NCBI RefSeq assembly: GCF_014648675.1 | Contig: NZ_BMRO01000016.1 | Coordinates: forward strand, 62,001 to 126,000 | Source of the DNA: Actinomadura livida | GTDB taxonomy: Bacteria > Actinomycetota > Actinomycetes > Streptosporangiales > Streptosporangiaceae | Length of the DNA stretch: 64,000 bases | Direction: 5' to 3' | Part shown: one piece after another, positions 43,339 through 53,004 of the stretch | Layout of the letters: the number at the start of each line of letters is the position of its first letter | Numbering within the stretch: the first letter of the stretch is position 1 | Notes under the pieces: model-generated | Seen by the model: only the letters and a program-made list of their open reading frames with translations | Databases searched by the model: none | What the model was told of the DNA's origin: nothing | Translations under genes and position numbers: made by a program

Positions 43339-44007
43339 ATGGTGCGGACGGCTGTGGCGGGCCTGGCGCTCGTCATCCCCCTCGCGGTGGGCTGCGACGC
43401 CGGCGTGGGCCTCTCCGAGGGCGGCTCCCCCGCCCCGGGCGCGTCGGACGACAAGCCCGGGGCCGGCGCCGAGAAGCGCGCCCGCACCGCCCTGGGGGAG
43501 CTGCGGATCGCGTCCGAGGGCGACGGCGGCGGGTACGAGCGCGACAAGTTCGGGACGCGCTGGAAGGACATCGACCGCAACGGCTGCGACCAGCGCAACG
43601 ACGTCCTCGACCGCGACCTGTCGGACGTCGGCAAGAAGGGCGGCTGCGTCGTCCTGAGCGGTCGGCTCCGCGACCCCTACAGCGGCAAGCAGATCGACTT
43701 CTCCAAGCAGGACGCGGCCGAGGTGCAGATCGACCACATCTACCCGCTCGCGCTGGCCTGGCGGATGGGCGCCTCCCGGTGGAGCGAGGACGAGCGGGAG
43801 AAGTTCGCCAACGACCACGACAACCTGCTCGCGGTGTGGGGCGTGCCGAACCGGCAGAAGAGCGACTCCGGCCCCGGCGAATGGAAACCGCAGAAGGGCT
43901 ACCAGTGCACCTACGCGGTCAAGTACATCGCGGTCGCCGACAAGTACTCGCTCCCCGTGACCCGCGCCGACCACCGAGCCCTTGAGGACTTCCTGGCGCG
44001 CTGCTGA
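43339..44007 (+). CDS. Secreted HNH-family nuclease, predicted lipoprotein
   Basis: A 222-residue exported protein. The signal peptide (VRTAVAGLALVIPLAVGC) ends in a lipobox, with Cys at about residue 19. The mature domain belongs to the DUF1524/GmrSD-type HNH group: GYERDKFGTRWKDIDRNGCDQRNDVL, then the catalytic VQIDHIYPLALAWRMGA, with DHDNLLAVWGVPNRQKSDSGP and the final KYSLPVTRADHRALEDFL. Such secreted nucleases of actinomycetes probably degrade external DNA. Upstream is an AT-rich stretch (about 43300-43325), unusual for this genome, that probably carries the promoter. A 19-bp duplication covers its stop codon. Confidence 0.88.
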   Translation: MVRTAVAGLALVIPLAVGCDAGVGLSEGGSPAPGASDDKPGAGAEKRARTALGELRIASEGDGGGYERDKFGTRWKDIDRNGCDQRNDVLDRDLSDVGKKGGCVVLSGRLRDPYSGKQIDFSKQDAAEVQIDHIYPLALAWRMGASRWSEDEREKFANDHDNLLAVWGVPNRQKSDSGPGEWKPQKGYQCTYAVKYIAVADKYSLPVTRADHRALEDFLARC

Positions 44008-44037
44008 GTACCGGGCGTGCTGCTGAGTACCGGGCGC
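44000..44037. repeat. 19-bp tandem duplication across the stop codon of the HNH gene
   Basis: GCTGCTGAGTACCGGGCGT (44000-44018) is repeated directly at 44019-44037 with only the last base changed. The first copy contains the HNH gene stop codon, the second lies in the 21-bp-distant leader of the next gene. Confidence 0.85.
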
Positions 44038-44058
44038 ACCCGCCAATATGCTCCTCGC

Positions 44059-44376
44059 ATGAGCGAATCGAACGGAAGAGCCCCGGACACCGCGCACGAC
44101 GCGGACGACCGTCCCCGCGTCCGGACGGAGCGCGGCGTAGGCGCCCGCGCCACCGGCGCCGAGGTGACGGGCGCGTCCGCCACCGGCCTCACCCTGCGCC
44201 TCGGCAACGGCCTCGGCTCCCTGGCCATGGGGTCGATGGCGCTGGGCGCGCTCGCCGTCGGCGCCGTCGCCATCGGCAAGCTCGTCGTCAAGCGCGCGGT
44301 CATCGCCCACCTGGAGGCCGGCACGGTCGAGATCAAGCACCTGAAGGTCGGCCGGCTGGAGATCGACGAGCGCTAG
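44059..44376 (+). CDS. Small membrane-associated protein of unknown function
   Basis: A 105-residue protein not recognised as a known family. The N-terminal 45 residues are charged and disordered. The middle has a Gly/Ala/Met-rich hydrophobic run with a short-period pattern (LGSLAMGSMALGALAVGAVA), followed by short alternating segments (VIAHLEAGTVEIKHLKVGRLEI) that look like a beta-solenoid or membrane-lying strands. ATG at 44059. Its TAG stop and the glmM stop on the other strand share the palindrome CTAG. Confidence 0.65.
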   Translation: MSESNGRAPDTAHDADDRPRVRTERGVGARATGAEVTGASATGLTLRLGNGLGSLAMGSMALGALAVGAVAIGKLVVKRAVIAHLEAGTVEIKHLKVGRLEIDER

Positions 44377-45716
44377 CCCAGCGCGGAGCGGACCACCTCG
44401 GCGAGGTCCTCGGCGACCTCCTGCGCCTGCTCCTCCGAGGCCGCCTCCACCATGACGCGGACCATCTGCTCGGTACCGCTCGGCCTGATCAGCACCCGGC
44501 CCGTCGCGCCGAGCCCGGCCTCGGCGGCGGCGATCGCGGCGGCCAGCTCGGGCGAGGTCTTCGCGCGGTTCTTGTCGACGTCCTTGACGTTGATGAGCAC
44601 CTGCGGAAGCCGCGTCATCACCTTCGTCAGCTCGTCCAGGGGCCGGCCCCGGCGGGCCATCGCGGCGAGCAGGTGCAGGCCGGTCAGGACGCCGTCGCCC
44701 GTCGTGGCGTGGTCGAGCATGATCACGTGGCCGGACTGCTCGCCGCCGAACCCGAAGCCGCCCTCCTTCATCGCCTCCAGGACGTACCGGTCGCCGACCG
44801 CGGTCTCCACCACGGTGATCCCCGCCTCCCGCATCGCGAGCTTGAAGCCGAGGTTCGACATCACGGTCGCGACGACGGTGTCGGCGGCCAGCGCGCCCGA
44901 CTCGCGCAGCTCCAGCGCCAGGATCGCCATGATCTGGTCGCCGTCCACGATCTCGCCGGTCGCGGTCACCGCGAGGCAGCGGTCGGCGTCGCCGTCGTTG
45001 GCGATGCCCGCGTCCGCGCCGTGCTCCTTGACCGCCTCGCGCAGCGCCTCCAGGCTCGTGGAGCCGCAGCCGGCGTTGATGTTCAGGCCGTCCGGCGCCG
45101 TCCCGATCGTGAACACCTCGGCGCCCGCGCGGCGCAGCGCCTCCGGTGCCACGTCGCTGGACGCGCCGTTCGCGCAGTCGACGACGACGCGCAGGCCGTC
45201 CAGCGACACCGGGACCGTGCTCAGCAGGTGCGCCACGTACTGCTCGACCGCGCCGTGCGCCTCCCGGACCCGGCCGACCCCGGCGCCGGTCGGCGGCTCC
45301 CACGGCTCGCCGAGCCGCGCCTCTATCCGGTCCTCCAGCTCGTCCGGCAGCTTGTAGCCGCTGCGGTCGAAGAACTTGATGCCGTTGTCGGGGGCGGCGT
45401 TGTGCGAGGCCGACAGCATGACGCCGACGTCGGCGTGCAGCTGGTGGGTCAGGTACGCGACGGCGGGCGTCGGCAGGACGCCGAGCCGCAGCACGTCCAC
45501 CCCGGAACTCGCCAGGCCCGCCACGACGGCCGCCTCCAGGAACTCACCGGAGGCCCGCGGGTCGCGCCCGACCACCGCGAGCGGCCGGTGGCCTTTGAAC
45601 GCGCCCTCCTCGCCCAGCACCCGCGCCGCGGCGATGGACAGGTCCATGACGAGCGGGGCGGTCAGATCGCGGTTGGCGAGCCCTCGCACGCCGTCGGTCC
45701 CGAACAGACGAGCCAC
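44373..45716 (-). CDS. glmM: Phosphoglucosamine mutase
   Basis: Converts glucosamine-6-phosphate to glucosamine-1-phosphate on the way to UDP-GlcNAc. The 447-residue protein has all four domains. It starts ARLFGTDGVRGLANRDLT, has the phosphoserine loop GVMLSASHNAAPDNGIKFFD (catalytic Ser about 104), the metal loop IANDGDADRCLAV (DxDxD), the sugar-specificity loop GGEQSGHVIM and the phosphate-binding end RVLIRPSGTEQMVRVMVEA. GTG at 45716 has GGGAG at good spacing. It is the usual gene downstream of rplM-rpsI in actinobacteria, here behind a strong terminator. Confidence 0.97.
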   Translation of the reverse strand: MARLFGTDGVRGLANRDLTAPLVMDLSIAAARVLGEEGAFKGHRPLAVVGRDPRASGEFLEAAVVAGLASSGVDVLRLGVLPTPAVAYLTHQLHADVGVMLSASHNAAPDNGIKFFDRSGYKLPDELEDRIEARLGEPWEPPTGAGVGRVREAHGAVEQYVAHLLSTVPVSLDGLRVVVDCANGASSDVAPEALRRAGAEVFTIGTAPDGLNINAGCGSTSLEALREAVKEHGADAGIANDGDADRCLAVTATGEIVDGDQIMAILALELRESGALAADTVVATVMSNLGFKLAMREAGITVVETAVGDRYVLEAMKEGGFGFGGEQSGHVIMLDHATTGDGVLTGLHLLAAMARRGRPLDELTKVMTRLPQVLINVKDVDKNRAKTSPELAAAIAAAEAGLGATGRVLIRPSGTEQMVRVMVEAASEEQAQEVAEDLAEVVRSALG

Positions 45717-45878
45717 AGTCAACTCCCGAGAGGAAACGGAAACCGCGCGGCCCCGGACGGGGACCACGCCCCGATCGCGCCACGCGGTCAAATGTAGTGG
45801 GCACGGGTCCGCCGTCCGCCCGCGTCGCGGGAGCGCGCGCGGCCCGGACCGGTTGCGGACGAGTCCTTGAAAAAGCAG

Positions 45879-45931
45879 ACGAGCCGCCGCGCCCACCGGC
45901 CCCGCGGGGGCCAGGAGGTGCGGCGGCTCGT
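45879..45931 (-). terminator. Strong terminator downstream of rpsI
   Basis: A 12-bp perfect stem (ACGAGCCGCCGC with GCGGCGGCTCGT) encloses a second 6-bp hairpin GGCCCC/GGGGCC. On the minus strand it is followed by CTTTTTC. It starts 9 bp beyond the rpsI stop and separates rplM-rpsI from glmM. Confidence 0.9.
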
Positions 45932-45939
45932 ACCGCCGG

Positions 45940-46446
45940 TCAACGCTTGCTGTACTGGGGCGCCTTGCGGGCCTTCTTGAGGCCGGCCTTCTTGCGCTCG
46001 GGGACCCGCGCGTCACGGGTGAGGAAGCCGGCCTTCTTCAGGGCCGGGCGGTGCTCGATGTTCGCGAACTGCAGCGCGCGGGAGATGCCGAGGCGCAGCG
46101 CACCGGCCTGGCCGGTGGTGCCGCCGCCGCCGACCCGCGCGAGGACGTCGAACTGGCCTTCGAGGCCGAGCAGGACGAACGGCTCGTTCACGATCTGCTG
46201 GTGGACCTTGTTCGGGAAGTACTGGTCCAGCGAACGGCCGTTGATCTTCCACTGGCCGGTGCCGGGGACGATGCGGACCCGCGCGATGGCCTGCTTGCGG
46301 CGGCCGGTGCCGGCGGCGGGGCCGGTCGCGACGGGCTGGCCGAGGTAGCTCTCGCCCGCGGCCTCGGGCGTCTCGGTGCTGTACTCGGACGGGGCGTCCT
46401 CGTACGAGTCGAGCTGCTCGGTGCCCGGCTCGGTGGTCTCGTCCAC
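45940..46446 (-). CDS. rpsI: 30S ribosomal protein S9
   Basis: A 168-residue S9. The conserved body is GTGRRKQAIARVRIVPGTGQWKINGR, VHQQIVNEPFVLLG, VLARVGGGGTTGQAGALRLGISRAL and the P-site-contacting tail LKKAGFLTRDARVPERKKAGLKKARKAPQYSKR with terminal SKR. The N-terminus has an acidic extension of about 45 residues, common in actinobacterial S9. GTG at 46446 has AAGGAG upstream. It follows rplM. Confidence 0.98.
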   Translation of the reverse strand: MDETTEPGTEQLDSYEDAPSEYSTETPEAAGESYLGQPVATGPAAGTGRRKQAIARVRIVPGTGQWKINGRSLDQYFPNKVHQQIVNEPFVLLGLEGQFDVLARVGGGGTTGQAGALRLGISRALQFANIEHRPALKKAGFLTRDARVPERKKAGLKKARKAPQYSKR

Positions 46447-46561
46447 GGTTCTCCTTGGGTGTTCTAGCCAGGGCGGCGGGCCCGCGCTGCGGGTGCCCCG
46501 GCGGCCTCTTGTTCAAGGTCGCACACGGCGCGGCTCGTGGACCGGCTCGCGTGCGGGGGTG

Positions 46562-47014
46562 TCACTTGCCGGTCTGGCTGATCTGGGTGATCTCGAACGG
46601 GACCGGCTTCTGCGCCTGGTGCGGGTGCTCGGGGCCGGCGTAGACCTTCACCTTGCCGAACATCTTCCGGCCGAGGGAGTTCTTGGGCAGCATGCCCTTG
46701 ATCGCCTTCTCGACGGCCCGCTCGGGGTTCTTGGCCAGCAGCTCGGCGTAGGTCACCGAGCGGAGGCCGCCCGGGTAACCGGAGTGCCGGTAGGCGCGCT
46801 TGCGCTCCGCCTTGTTGCCCGACATCGCCACCTTGTCGGCGTTCACGATGACGACGAAGTCACCGGTGTCGATGTGCGGGGCGTAGATCGGCTTGTGCTT
46901 ACCCCGAAGCAGCTGCGCGACCTGACTGGCGAGACGGCCCAGCACGACATCGGTCGCGTCGATGACGTACCACTGACGCTGGACGTCAGCGGGCTTTGGG
47001 GTGAACGTGCGCAC
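46562..47014 (-). CDS. rplM: 50S ribosomal protein L13
   Basis: A 150-residue L13, first gene of the rplM-rpsI operon. Conserved features are QRQWYVIDATDVVLGRLASQVA, LLRGKHKPIYAPHIDTGDFVVIVNA, the signature KKxYRHSGYPGGL-like RAYRHSGYPGGLRSV and VEKAIKGMLPKNSLGRKMFGKVKVYAG. The start is GTG at 47014. Confidence 0.98.
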   Translation of the reverse strand: MRTFTPKPADVQRQWYVIDATDVVLGRLASQVAQLLRGKHKPIYAPHIDTGDFVVIVNADKVAMSGNKAERKRAYRHSGYPGGLRSVTYAELLAKNPERAVEKAIKGMLPKNSLGRKMFGKVKVYAGPEHPHQAQKPVPFEITQISQTGK

Positions 47015-47470
47015 GGTCGTCAGCCTTCGTTTCTCGTCGACTACTCAGTGGTTGATCATCACCCGTCCTCGCGGGCGGGCGATGTTCATCAGCGGAATCC
47101 TGCTCACGCCGATCAGCGAACTCGTCCGACCTGGCGCTCCGGGAGGCCGGGCCCCGATCCGGTGCCCGCACCGGCGGCGCGGGCACTGCGGGGACACCCC
47201 GACACGTCGTTGCATCGCCGGGACGCTCGCACTGGGCAGGCGTCGACACACAACAACCACGCAGAATACCCGTCGGCGCGCACAAGAGCAAAGCAGCGCG
47301 GCACCCGGCGGGCGGCGCCGGGACGGGGACGGTCAGCACCCCCATGATCACGTTAAGTGGCCATTTTGCCCTTTTTCGGACGATCTTCGTAACCAGATGT
47401 ACATAACGGGATATGGTGCCCGGCGACCGGTCCACGCCGGCTCCGGCCGGCCCGCACACGGGAGCCCCCG
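47015..47470. other. 456-bp divergent gap between rplM and the CAP-domain gene
   Basis: No gene with convincing codon use. The rplM leader occupies the left part. An AT-richer stretch at about 47352-47412 is probably the promoter zone of the CAP gene. I see no recognisable riboswitch or terminator. Confidence 0.5.
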
Positions 47471-48523
<1,053 letters not shown>

Positions 48524-48640
48524 TCTGCGCCGCTCCCGGCGGTGACCTTCGGCGAATCACCGGCGTCCGGTTCGCCCCCATGTCATGGTGGGTGTTCCGA
48601 AGGTCCAGAGCCCTGCACGAGGAACGGTAAGGTCCAACCC

Positions 48641-49654
48641 ATGGGTTACCCGGGCGATCAAGGCCAGCCCGGCGGCTGGCCGCCTCGGCAGCCGCCGCAC
48701 GAGCCGTACGGACCCGGAGCCGAAGCACCGCCGTACGGCCGAGACGGCGACCAGGCCCCCTTCACACCGCGCGACGACCCCTTCGCGCCGCGCGACGAGG
48801 GGCCCGGCGCGGTGCCACCGGGCGGTCCCGACGGCAGGTTCGACGACGACCGGTTCGGGAACCCCTACGGCGACTCCTACGGGCACCCCGAGGCCGTGCC
48901 GTCCGGCGGGCCGGAACGCTCCGGGAAGGGCCGCCGCACACCGCTGGTCATCGGCGCCGCGGCGGTCGCCGGGCTCGTCCTCATCGGCGGCGGCATCGGG
49001 CTGTCGTCCATGCTGAAGGACGACTCAAAGCCGGACGCCGAGAAGTCCCGGGCCGCGGCCACGCCGACGCCCACGCCCAGCCCCACCCAGCCCGTCCTCG
49101 CGCCCGTGAAGCTCAAGAGCCGCACCACCGACCCCAAGCCGCTGACGCTCAAGGAAGTCTTCGGCAAGGGCAAGTTCAAGGCGCACGGCCACAACTACGT
49201 CCGGACGGCCGTGAACGCGAAGAAGAGCTGCGCGTCGGTCGTCGGCGGCAGGACGCTGGAGACGACCCTCAAGCAGGGCCGCTGCACGCAGGCGCTGCGG
49301 GCCACCTACGCGCTGACCGGGGGCCAGCTCATCGGCACCGTCGGCGTGTTCAACCTCGAGACCGAGGCCGCGGCCAAGAAGGCCGTGAAGGCCGCCGCCG
49401 CCAAGGACGCCTTCCTGCAGGCCCTGCCGGGCAAGGGCGTCTCCAGGACCAACGGCAGGGGCGAGGCCCTCGGCACGTCCCAGGCGCGCGGCCACTACCT
49501 GCTCATGACGTGGGTGCAGCGCCCGGACGGCAAGAAGATCCCCGCGAAGCACCACGCGGCAGTCCGCGTCTTCGGTGCCGAGATGGTGAAGGGCAGCAAC
49601 CTGGCCCTGGCCCTGAACTACAGGGAAACCGAAGGCGAGCCCCTCCAAAGGTGA
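48641..49654 (+). CDS. Single-pass membrane protein of unknown function, first paralog
   Basis: A 337-residue protein. The Pro/Gly/Asp-rich disordered cytosolic N-terminus spans about 95 residues. The membrane segment PLVIGAAAVAGLVLIGGGIGL is followed by a Thr/Pro spacer and an external domain of about 190 residues with two Cys (KKSCASVV, QGRCTQALRATYAL). The next gene encodes the same architecture and domain pattern (PLTLKEVF here, PLAFQDVF there; QALRATYAL here, KIVRATFIE there). The domain is not recognised. AAGG lies 8 bases before ATG. Confidence 0.75.
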   Translation: MGYPGDQGQPGGWPPRQPPHEPYGPGAEAPPYGRDGDQAPFTPRDDPFAPRDEGPGAVPPGGPDGRFDDDRFGNPYGDSYGHPEAVPSGGPERSGKGRRTPLVIGAAAVAGLVLIGGGIGLSSMLKDDSKPDAEKSRAAATPTPTPSPTQPVLAPVKLKSRTTDPKPLTLKEVFGKGKFKAHGHNYVRTAVNAKKSCASVVGGRTLETTLKQGRCTQALRATYALTGGQLIGTVGVFNLETEAAAKKAVKAAAAKDAFLQALPGKGVSRTNGRGEALGTSQARGHYLLMTWVQRPDGKKIPAKHHAAVRVFGAEMVKGSNLALALNYRETEGEPLQR

Positions 49655-49678
49655 CCGGTTTGAATACCCTCTCTGCCT

Positions 49679-51367
49679 ATGTCTGGTTCTAGAGACACCC
49701 GGGAGTCCGCCGAGGAGGCGGGGACGTCCGCCGTCCCCGCCGACGCGGTGCCGCCCAGCTTCGGCGGCGCGGCTCCCCCGGCCGGCCCGCCGCCGGCGGA
49801 CGCCGAGCCCGCCACGGACGCGGAGCCCGCGGCGTCCGACTCCCTGCGGCTGCCTCCGTTCGGCCTGGAAGCTCCCTGGTGGGCCGCCGAGTCCACCGAG
49901 ACGGCCCCGCCCGGCGAGGACGCCTCCCCCGCCTCGGGCTCCGGCGCCCCCGCCGAGAGCGGCTCCCAGAGCGACGCTGAGAGCGGCCCCGCGATCGGCG
50001 GCGGCCCGCCCGGGACGCTCGTCGCCGGTGTCGGCGTCCCTAAGGTCGACTCCCGCGGCGCCGTTCCCGCCGACCCGATCGTCAAGCGGGCCCTGTCGTC
50101 CGGCGACACCGACCCGGACGGCTTCCCCGCCGTCTCCCCGGAGGCCGAGCGGCCCGCGGAGGCCGCCGCAGCGGCCGAGGAGGCCCCGGGCACCGGCACG
50201 CCCGAGCCCGCCGCCACGGCCGTGGACATGCCCGCCGTGGCGGACGAGCCCGGCGGGAACGCTCCCGTCGCCCCCGAGAAGTCCGCGCGGGACGAGCAGG
50301 CGTCCGCCTTCGAGAAGGCCAGGGCCGCGGAGGACGCGTCCATCGCCTCCGCGGGCGAGGTCCTCGAACCGGACGCCATCCTTCCGGTCGGCGTCACCCC
50401 GCCCACCGGCAGCGGACCGTTCCCACAAGGCGCGGTGGCCGCCGGCAGTACCCCCGCTGACGCAGAGCCCGGCACCGCGCCCACCGGCGGCGCGGCCGAG
50501 GACGCGGAGACGACCGCGCCGCAACCCGCCGTGATCGCGCCCGTCTACCACGTCGAGGGCGCCGTTCCGCTCGACACGGCGCCCCCGCCCGGACAGCCCC
50601 CGCAGAGCGCGGCGGCGGCCGGACCGGCCAAGGGCGGCGGGCCCAACCGGCGCAGGCCGCTGCTCATCGGCGGCGGCGCGGCGATCATCCTGGCCGCCGG
50701 CGTCGCCCTGTTCACCGTCGGCGGCACCGGCTCGGACGATGGCCGGGACGGCGATGCCACGGCCGTCCAGGCCCCGGCGACGGCGCAGTCCACCCCGCCG
50801 GCCGCACCGGCCACGCCGTCCCCCACCCCCAGCGCCGCCGGGCCGCCGTCCAGGATCGACAACGAGCGGACCGACCGCGAGCCGCTGGCGTTCCAGGACG
50901 TGTTCCCCACCGAGACCATCAAGCTCGGCGGACGGACCTACACCCGCGACCGCTGGTCGCTCAACCGCGAGCCGTCGTACGCGGCCAGGGGCTCCATGCT
51001 GCAGGCCCTCGAACGGGAGAAGTGCCGCAAGATCGTCCGCGCGACGTTCATCGAGCGGTCGACCTCGCTGGCCGTCACGTCCGGGATCGCGGTGATGCCG
51101 ACGAAGGAGGCCGCGCTCCGGGTGAGCCGGGCCGGCGACCCCGCCCGGTACGAGTGGTTCCGCGGCATGGGCGGCAAGAACACCCCGAACCTCGACCGGG
51201 CGGGCGGCTACGCCGCCGCGACGGTCCGCGGCCGGTACGTCGCCTACGCCTACGTGCAGTGGGCGAACGGCCAGGAGGCCCGTCCGGGCGACCCGGTGAT
51301 AAAGCAGGCGGCCCAGCGGTTCCTGGACTACGACCTGCGCCCGATCGTGGAGCGCGCCCGCCGCTGA
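49679..51367 (+). CDS. Single-pass membrane protein of unknown function, second paralog
   Basis: A 562-residue paralog of the previous protein with a much longer, acidic Pro/Ala/Glu-rich cytosolic tail (about 325 residues). The membrane segment is PLLIGGGAAIILAAGVALFTVG. The external domain has EPLAFQDVFPTETIKLGGRTYTRDRW, REKCRKIVRATFIERS, ITSGIAVMPTKEAALRVS-like and ARYEWFRGMGGKNTPNLDRAGGYAAATVRGRYVAYAYVQWANG. Only one of the two cysteines of the first paralog is kept. It starts 24 bp after the first paralog, so the pair is cotranscribed. Function unknown; an envelope sensor role is inference. Confidence 0.75.
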   Translation: MSGSRDTRESAEEAGTSAVPADAVPPSFGGAAPPAGPPPADAEPATDAEPAASDSLRLPPFGLEAPWWAAESTETAPPGEDASPASGSGAPAESGSQSDAESGPAIGGGPPGTLVAGVGVPKVDSRGAVPADPIVKRALSSGDTDPDGFPAVSPEAERPAEAAAAAEEAPGTGTPEPAATAVDMPAVADEPGGNAPVAPEKSARDEQASAFEKARAAEDASIASAGEVLEPDAILPVGVTPPTGSGPFPQGAVAAGSTPADAEPGTAPTGGAAEDAETTAPQPAVIAPVYHVEGAVPLDTAPPPGQPPQSAAAAGPAKGGGPNRRRPLLIGGGAAIILAAGVALFTVGGTGSDDGRDGDATAVQAPATAQSTPPAAPATPSPTPSAAGPPSRIDNERTDREPLAFQDVFPTETIKLGGRTYTRDRWSLNREPSYAARGSMLQALEREKCRKIVRATFIERSTSLAVTSGIAVMPTKEAALRVSRAGDPARYEWFRGMGGKNTPNLDRAGGYAAATVRGRYVAYAYVQWANGQEARPGDPVIKQAAQRFLDYDLRPIVERARR

Positions 51368-51382
51368 CCGGACGCGGCGCGC

Positions 51383-52294
51383 TCACCGCGCGCCGCGGTC
51401 TCCGCTCTGCGACGCCTCCGGCTGCGGCAGGGCCGGGGGCGGTTCCGTGCCGGACGCAGAGGTGCTCGCCGCGAGCGTCCGGACGCGGCGCGTCTCCTGG
51501 GCGCGCCGCGCCAGGCCGTCGTCGCCGGGGTAGCGGATCTCCTCCAGCGACAGCCCGTGCGCGGGCGCCACGTTCACCGCGGAGTCGCGGACGCGCGCCG
51601 CGAGCACCTGCGCGGGCCATTCCACCTCGCGCCGGCCGTCCCCGACCATCAGCAGCGCCCCGACGAGCGCGCGGACCATCGAATGGCAGAACGCGTCCGC
51701 CTCCACGGTCGCGAGGGCGAGGTAGGGGTCGCGGTCGTCGCGGGCCCACTCGTAGCGCAGCAGCTCGCGGATGGTCGTCGCGCCCTCCCGCTTGCGGCAG
51801 TACGCGGCGAAGTCGTTCTCCCCCACGAGGAGCCGCGCGGCCTCGTTCATCCGCTGCAGGTCCAGGGGACGCGGATGCCAAAGCACGTCGTGGCGGCGCA
51901 GCGGCTCCACGCCGACGGGGTTGTCGCACACCCGGTACACGTACCGGCGCGACAGCGCCGAGAACCGGGCGTCGAACCCCTCCGGCGCGACCGACACCCG
52001 CCACACCCGCACGTCCGGCGGCAGCAGTCCCGCCAGGCGGCGCGGCATCGTCCCGTTGATCGCCGAGTACGCCGCGACCGGGACCACCAGGTGGGCGACC
52101 TGCCCCCGGGCGTGGACGCCGGCGTCCGTACGGCCGGCGACGGTGAGCATGGGGGGCGGGTCCAGGCGCAGCATGCGGGCCAGCGCGTCCTCGATGACGC
52201 CCTGGACGGTGCGCTGGTTCGGTTGCCTCGCCCAGCCCGCGAAATCCGACCCGTCGTAGCCGATGTCGAGCCGGAGTCGTACCAGTGCGGTCAT
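51383..52294 (-). CDS. truA: tRNA pseudouridine(38-40) synthase
   Basis: Makes pseudouridine at positions 38-40 of the tRNA anticodon stem. It has 303 residues. The N-terminal strand is VRLRLDIGYDGSDFAGWARQPNQRTVQGVIE, the catalytic Asp is in the motif VAGRTDAGVHARGQVAHL, and SALSRRYVYRVC, FAAYCRKREGATTIREL and FCHSMVRALVGALLMVGDG complete the family pattern. The C-terminus carries a disordered Ser/Pro-rich tail. It follows rplQ on the same strand after a terminator, the usual actinobacterial placement. Confidence 0.96.
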   Translation of the reverse strand: MTALVRLRLDIGYDGSDFAGWARQPNQRTVQGVIEDALARMLRLDPPPMLTVAGRTDAGVHARGQVAHLVVPVAAYSAINGTMPRRLAGLLPPDVRVWRVSVAPEGFDARFSALSRRYVYRVCDNPVGVEPLRRHDVLWHPRPLDLQRMNEAARLLVGENDFAAYCRKREGATTIRELLRYEWARDDRDPYLALATVEADAFCHSMVRALVGALLMVGDGRREVEWPAQVLAARVRDSAVNVAPAHGLSLEEIRYPGDDGLARRAQETRRVRTLAASTSASGTEPPPALPQPEASQSGDRGAR

Positions 52295-52398
52295 GTCAGC
52301 CGGTTCGTCCCTCTGCAACGTCGCCGTCCCGTCCCCTTGTGCATGCACGTCGCTGCGCCACTGACCTGACCATGAGATCAAGTCTGGCAAAGATCAAA

Positions 52399-52426
52399 GC
52401 CCGCCGTCCCGAGCGGAACGGCGGGC
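52399..52426 (-). terminator. Terminator of the alpha operon (downstream of rplQ)
   Basis: A 9-bp perfect stem GCCCGCCGT/ACGGCGGGC with a 10-base loop. On the minus strand it is followed by TTTGATCTTT. It lies 59 bp past the rplQ stop. Confidence 0.85.
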
Positions 52427-52435
52427 CCTGACGAA

Positions 52436-52465
52436 TGTCGAGCAAACGCTTGTCGAGCAAACGCT
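52436..52465. repeat. 15-bp perfect tandem duplication after rplQ
   Basis: TGTCGAGCAAACGCT occurs twice head-to-tail (52436-52450 and 52451-52465) between the rplQ stop and its terminator. Confidence 0.9.
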
Positions 52466-52485
52466 CGGCCAGGTCAAGCGGTGAA

Positions 52486-53004
52486 CTACTCCTTGTCGCC
52501 CGCCCCGGCGTCGCCCTCGGCCTTGGTGTCCTCGGCCTTGGTGTCCTCGGCGGGCGCGTCGTCGGCCTCGGCCTTGCTGAGGGTGACCTCGCCCTCGGCG
52601 GGCAGGTCCTTCTCCTCGACCTTCGGCGCGACCTTGGCCGCCGGCATCGGCTCCCGCACCAGTTCGATCACGGCCATGGGCGCGTTGTCGCCCTTGCGCG
52701 GGCCGAGCTTGGTGATGCGGGTGTAGCCGCCCGGCCGGTCCGCGAAGCTCGGCGCGATCTCGGTGAAGAGCTCGTGCACGACGCCCTTGTCGCGGATCGT
52801 CCTCGCCACCAGACGCCTGTTGTGCAGGTCGCCCTTCTTCGCCTTGGTGATCAGCTTCTCCGCCAGCGGACGCACCCGCCGGGCCTTGGCCTCGGTGGTC
52901 GTGATGCGGCCGTGCTCGAACAGCGACGTCGCCAGGTTGGCCAGGATCAGCCGCTGGTGCGCGGGGCTGCCGCCGAAGCGGGTGCCCTTGGTGGGCTTGG
53001 GCAT
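52486..53004 (-). CDS. rplQ: 50S ribosomal protein L17
   Basis: A 172-residue L17. The conserved part begins MPKPTKGTRFGGSPAHQRLILANLATSLFEHGRI, then TTTEAKARRVRPLAEKLITKAKKGDLHNRRLV and GYTRITKLGPRKGDNAPMAVIELV. The C-terminus is extended by about 50 acidic Ala/Glu/Asp residues, as in many actinobacteria. It is the last gene of the alpha operon. Confidence 0.98.
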   Translation of the reverse strand: MPKPTKGTRFGGSPAHQRLILANLATSLFEHGRITTTEAKARRVRPLAEKLITKAKKGDLHNRRLVARTIRDKGVVHELFTEIAPSFADRPGGYTRITKLGPRKGDNAPMAVIELVREPMPAAKVAPKVEEKDLPAEGEVTLSKAEADDAPAEDTKAEDTKAEGDAGAGDKE

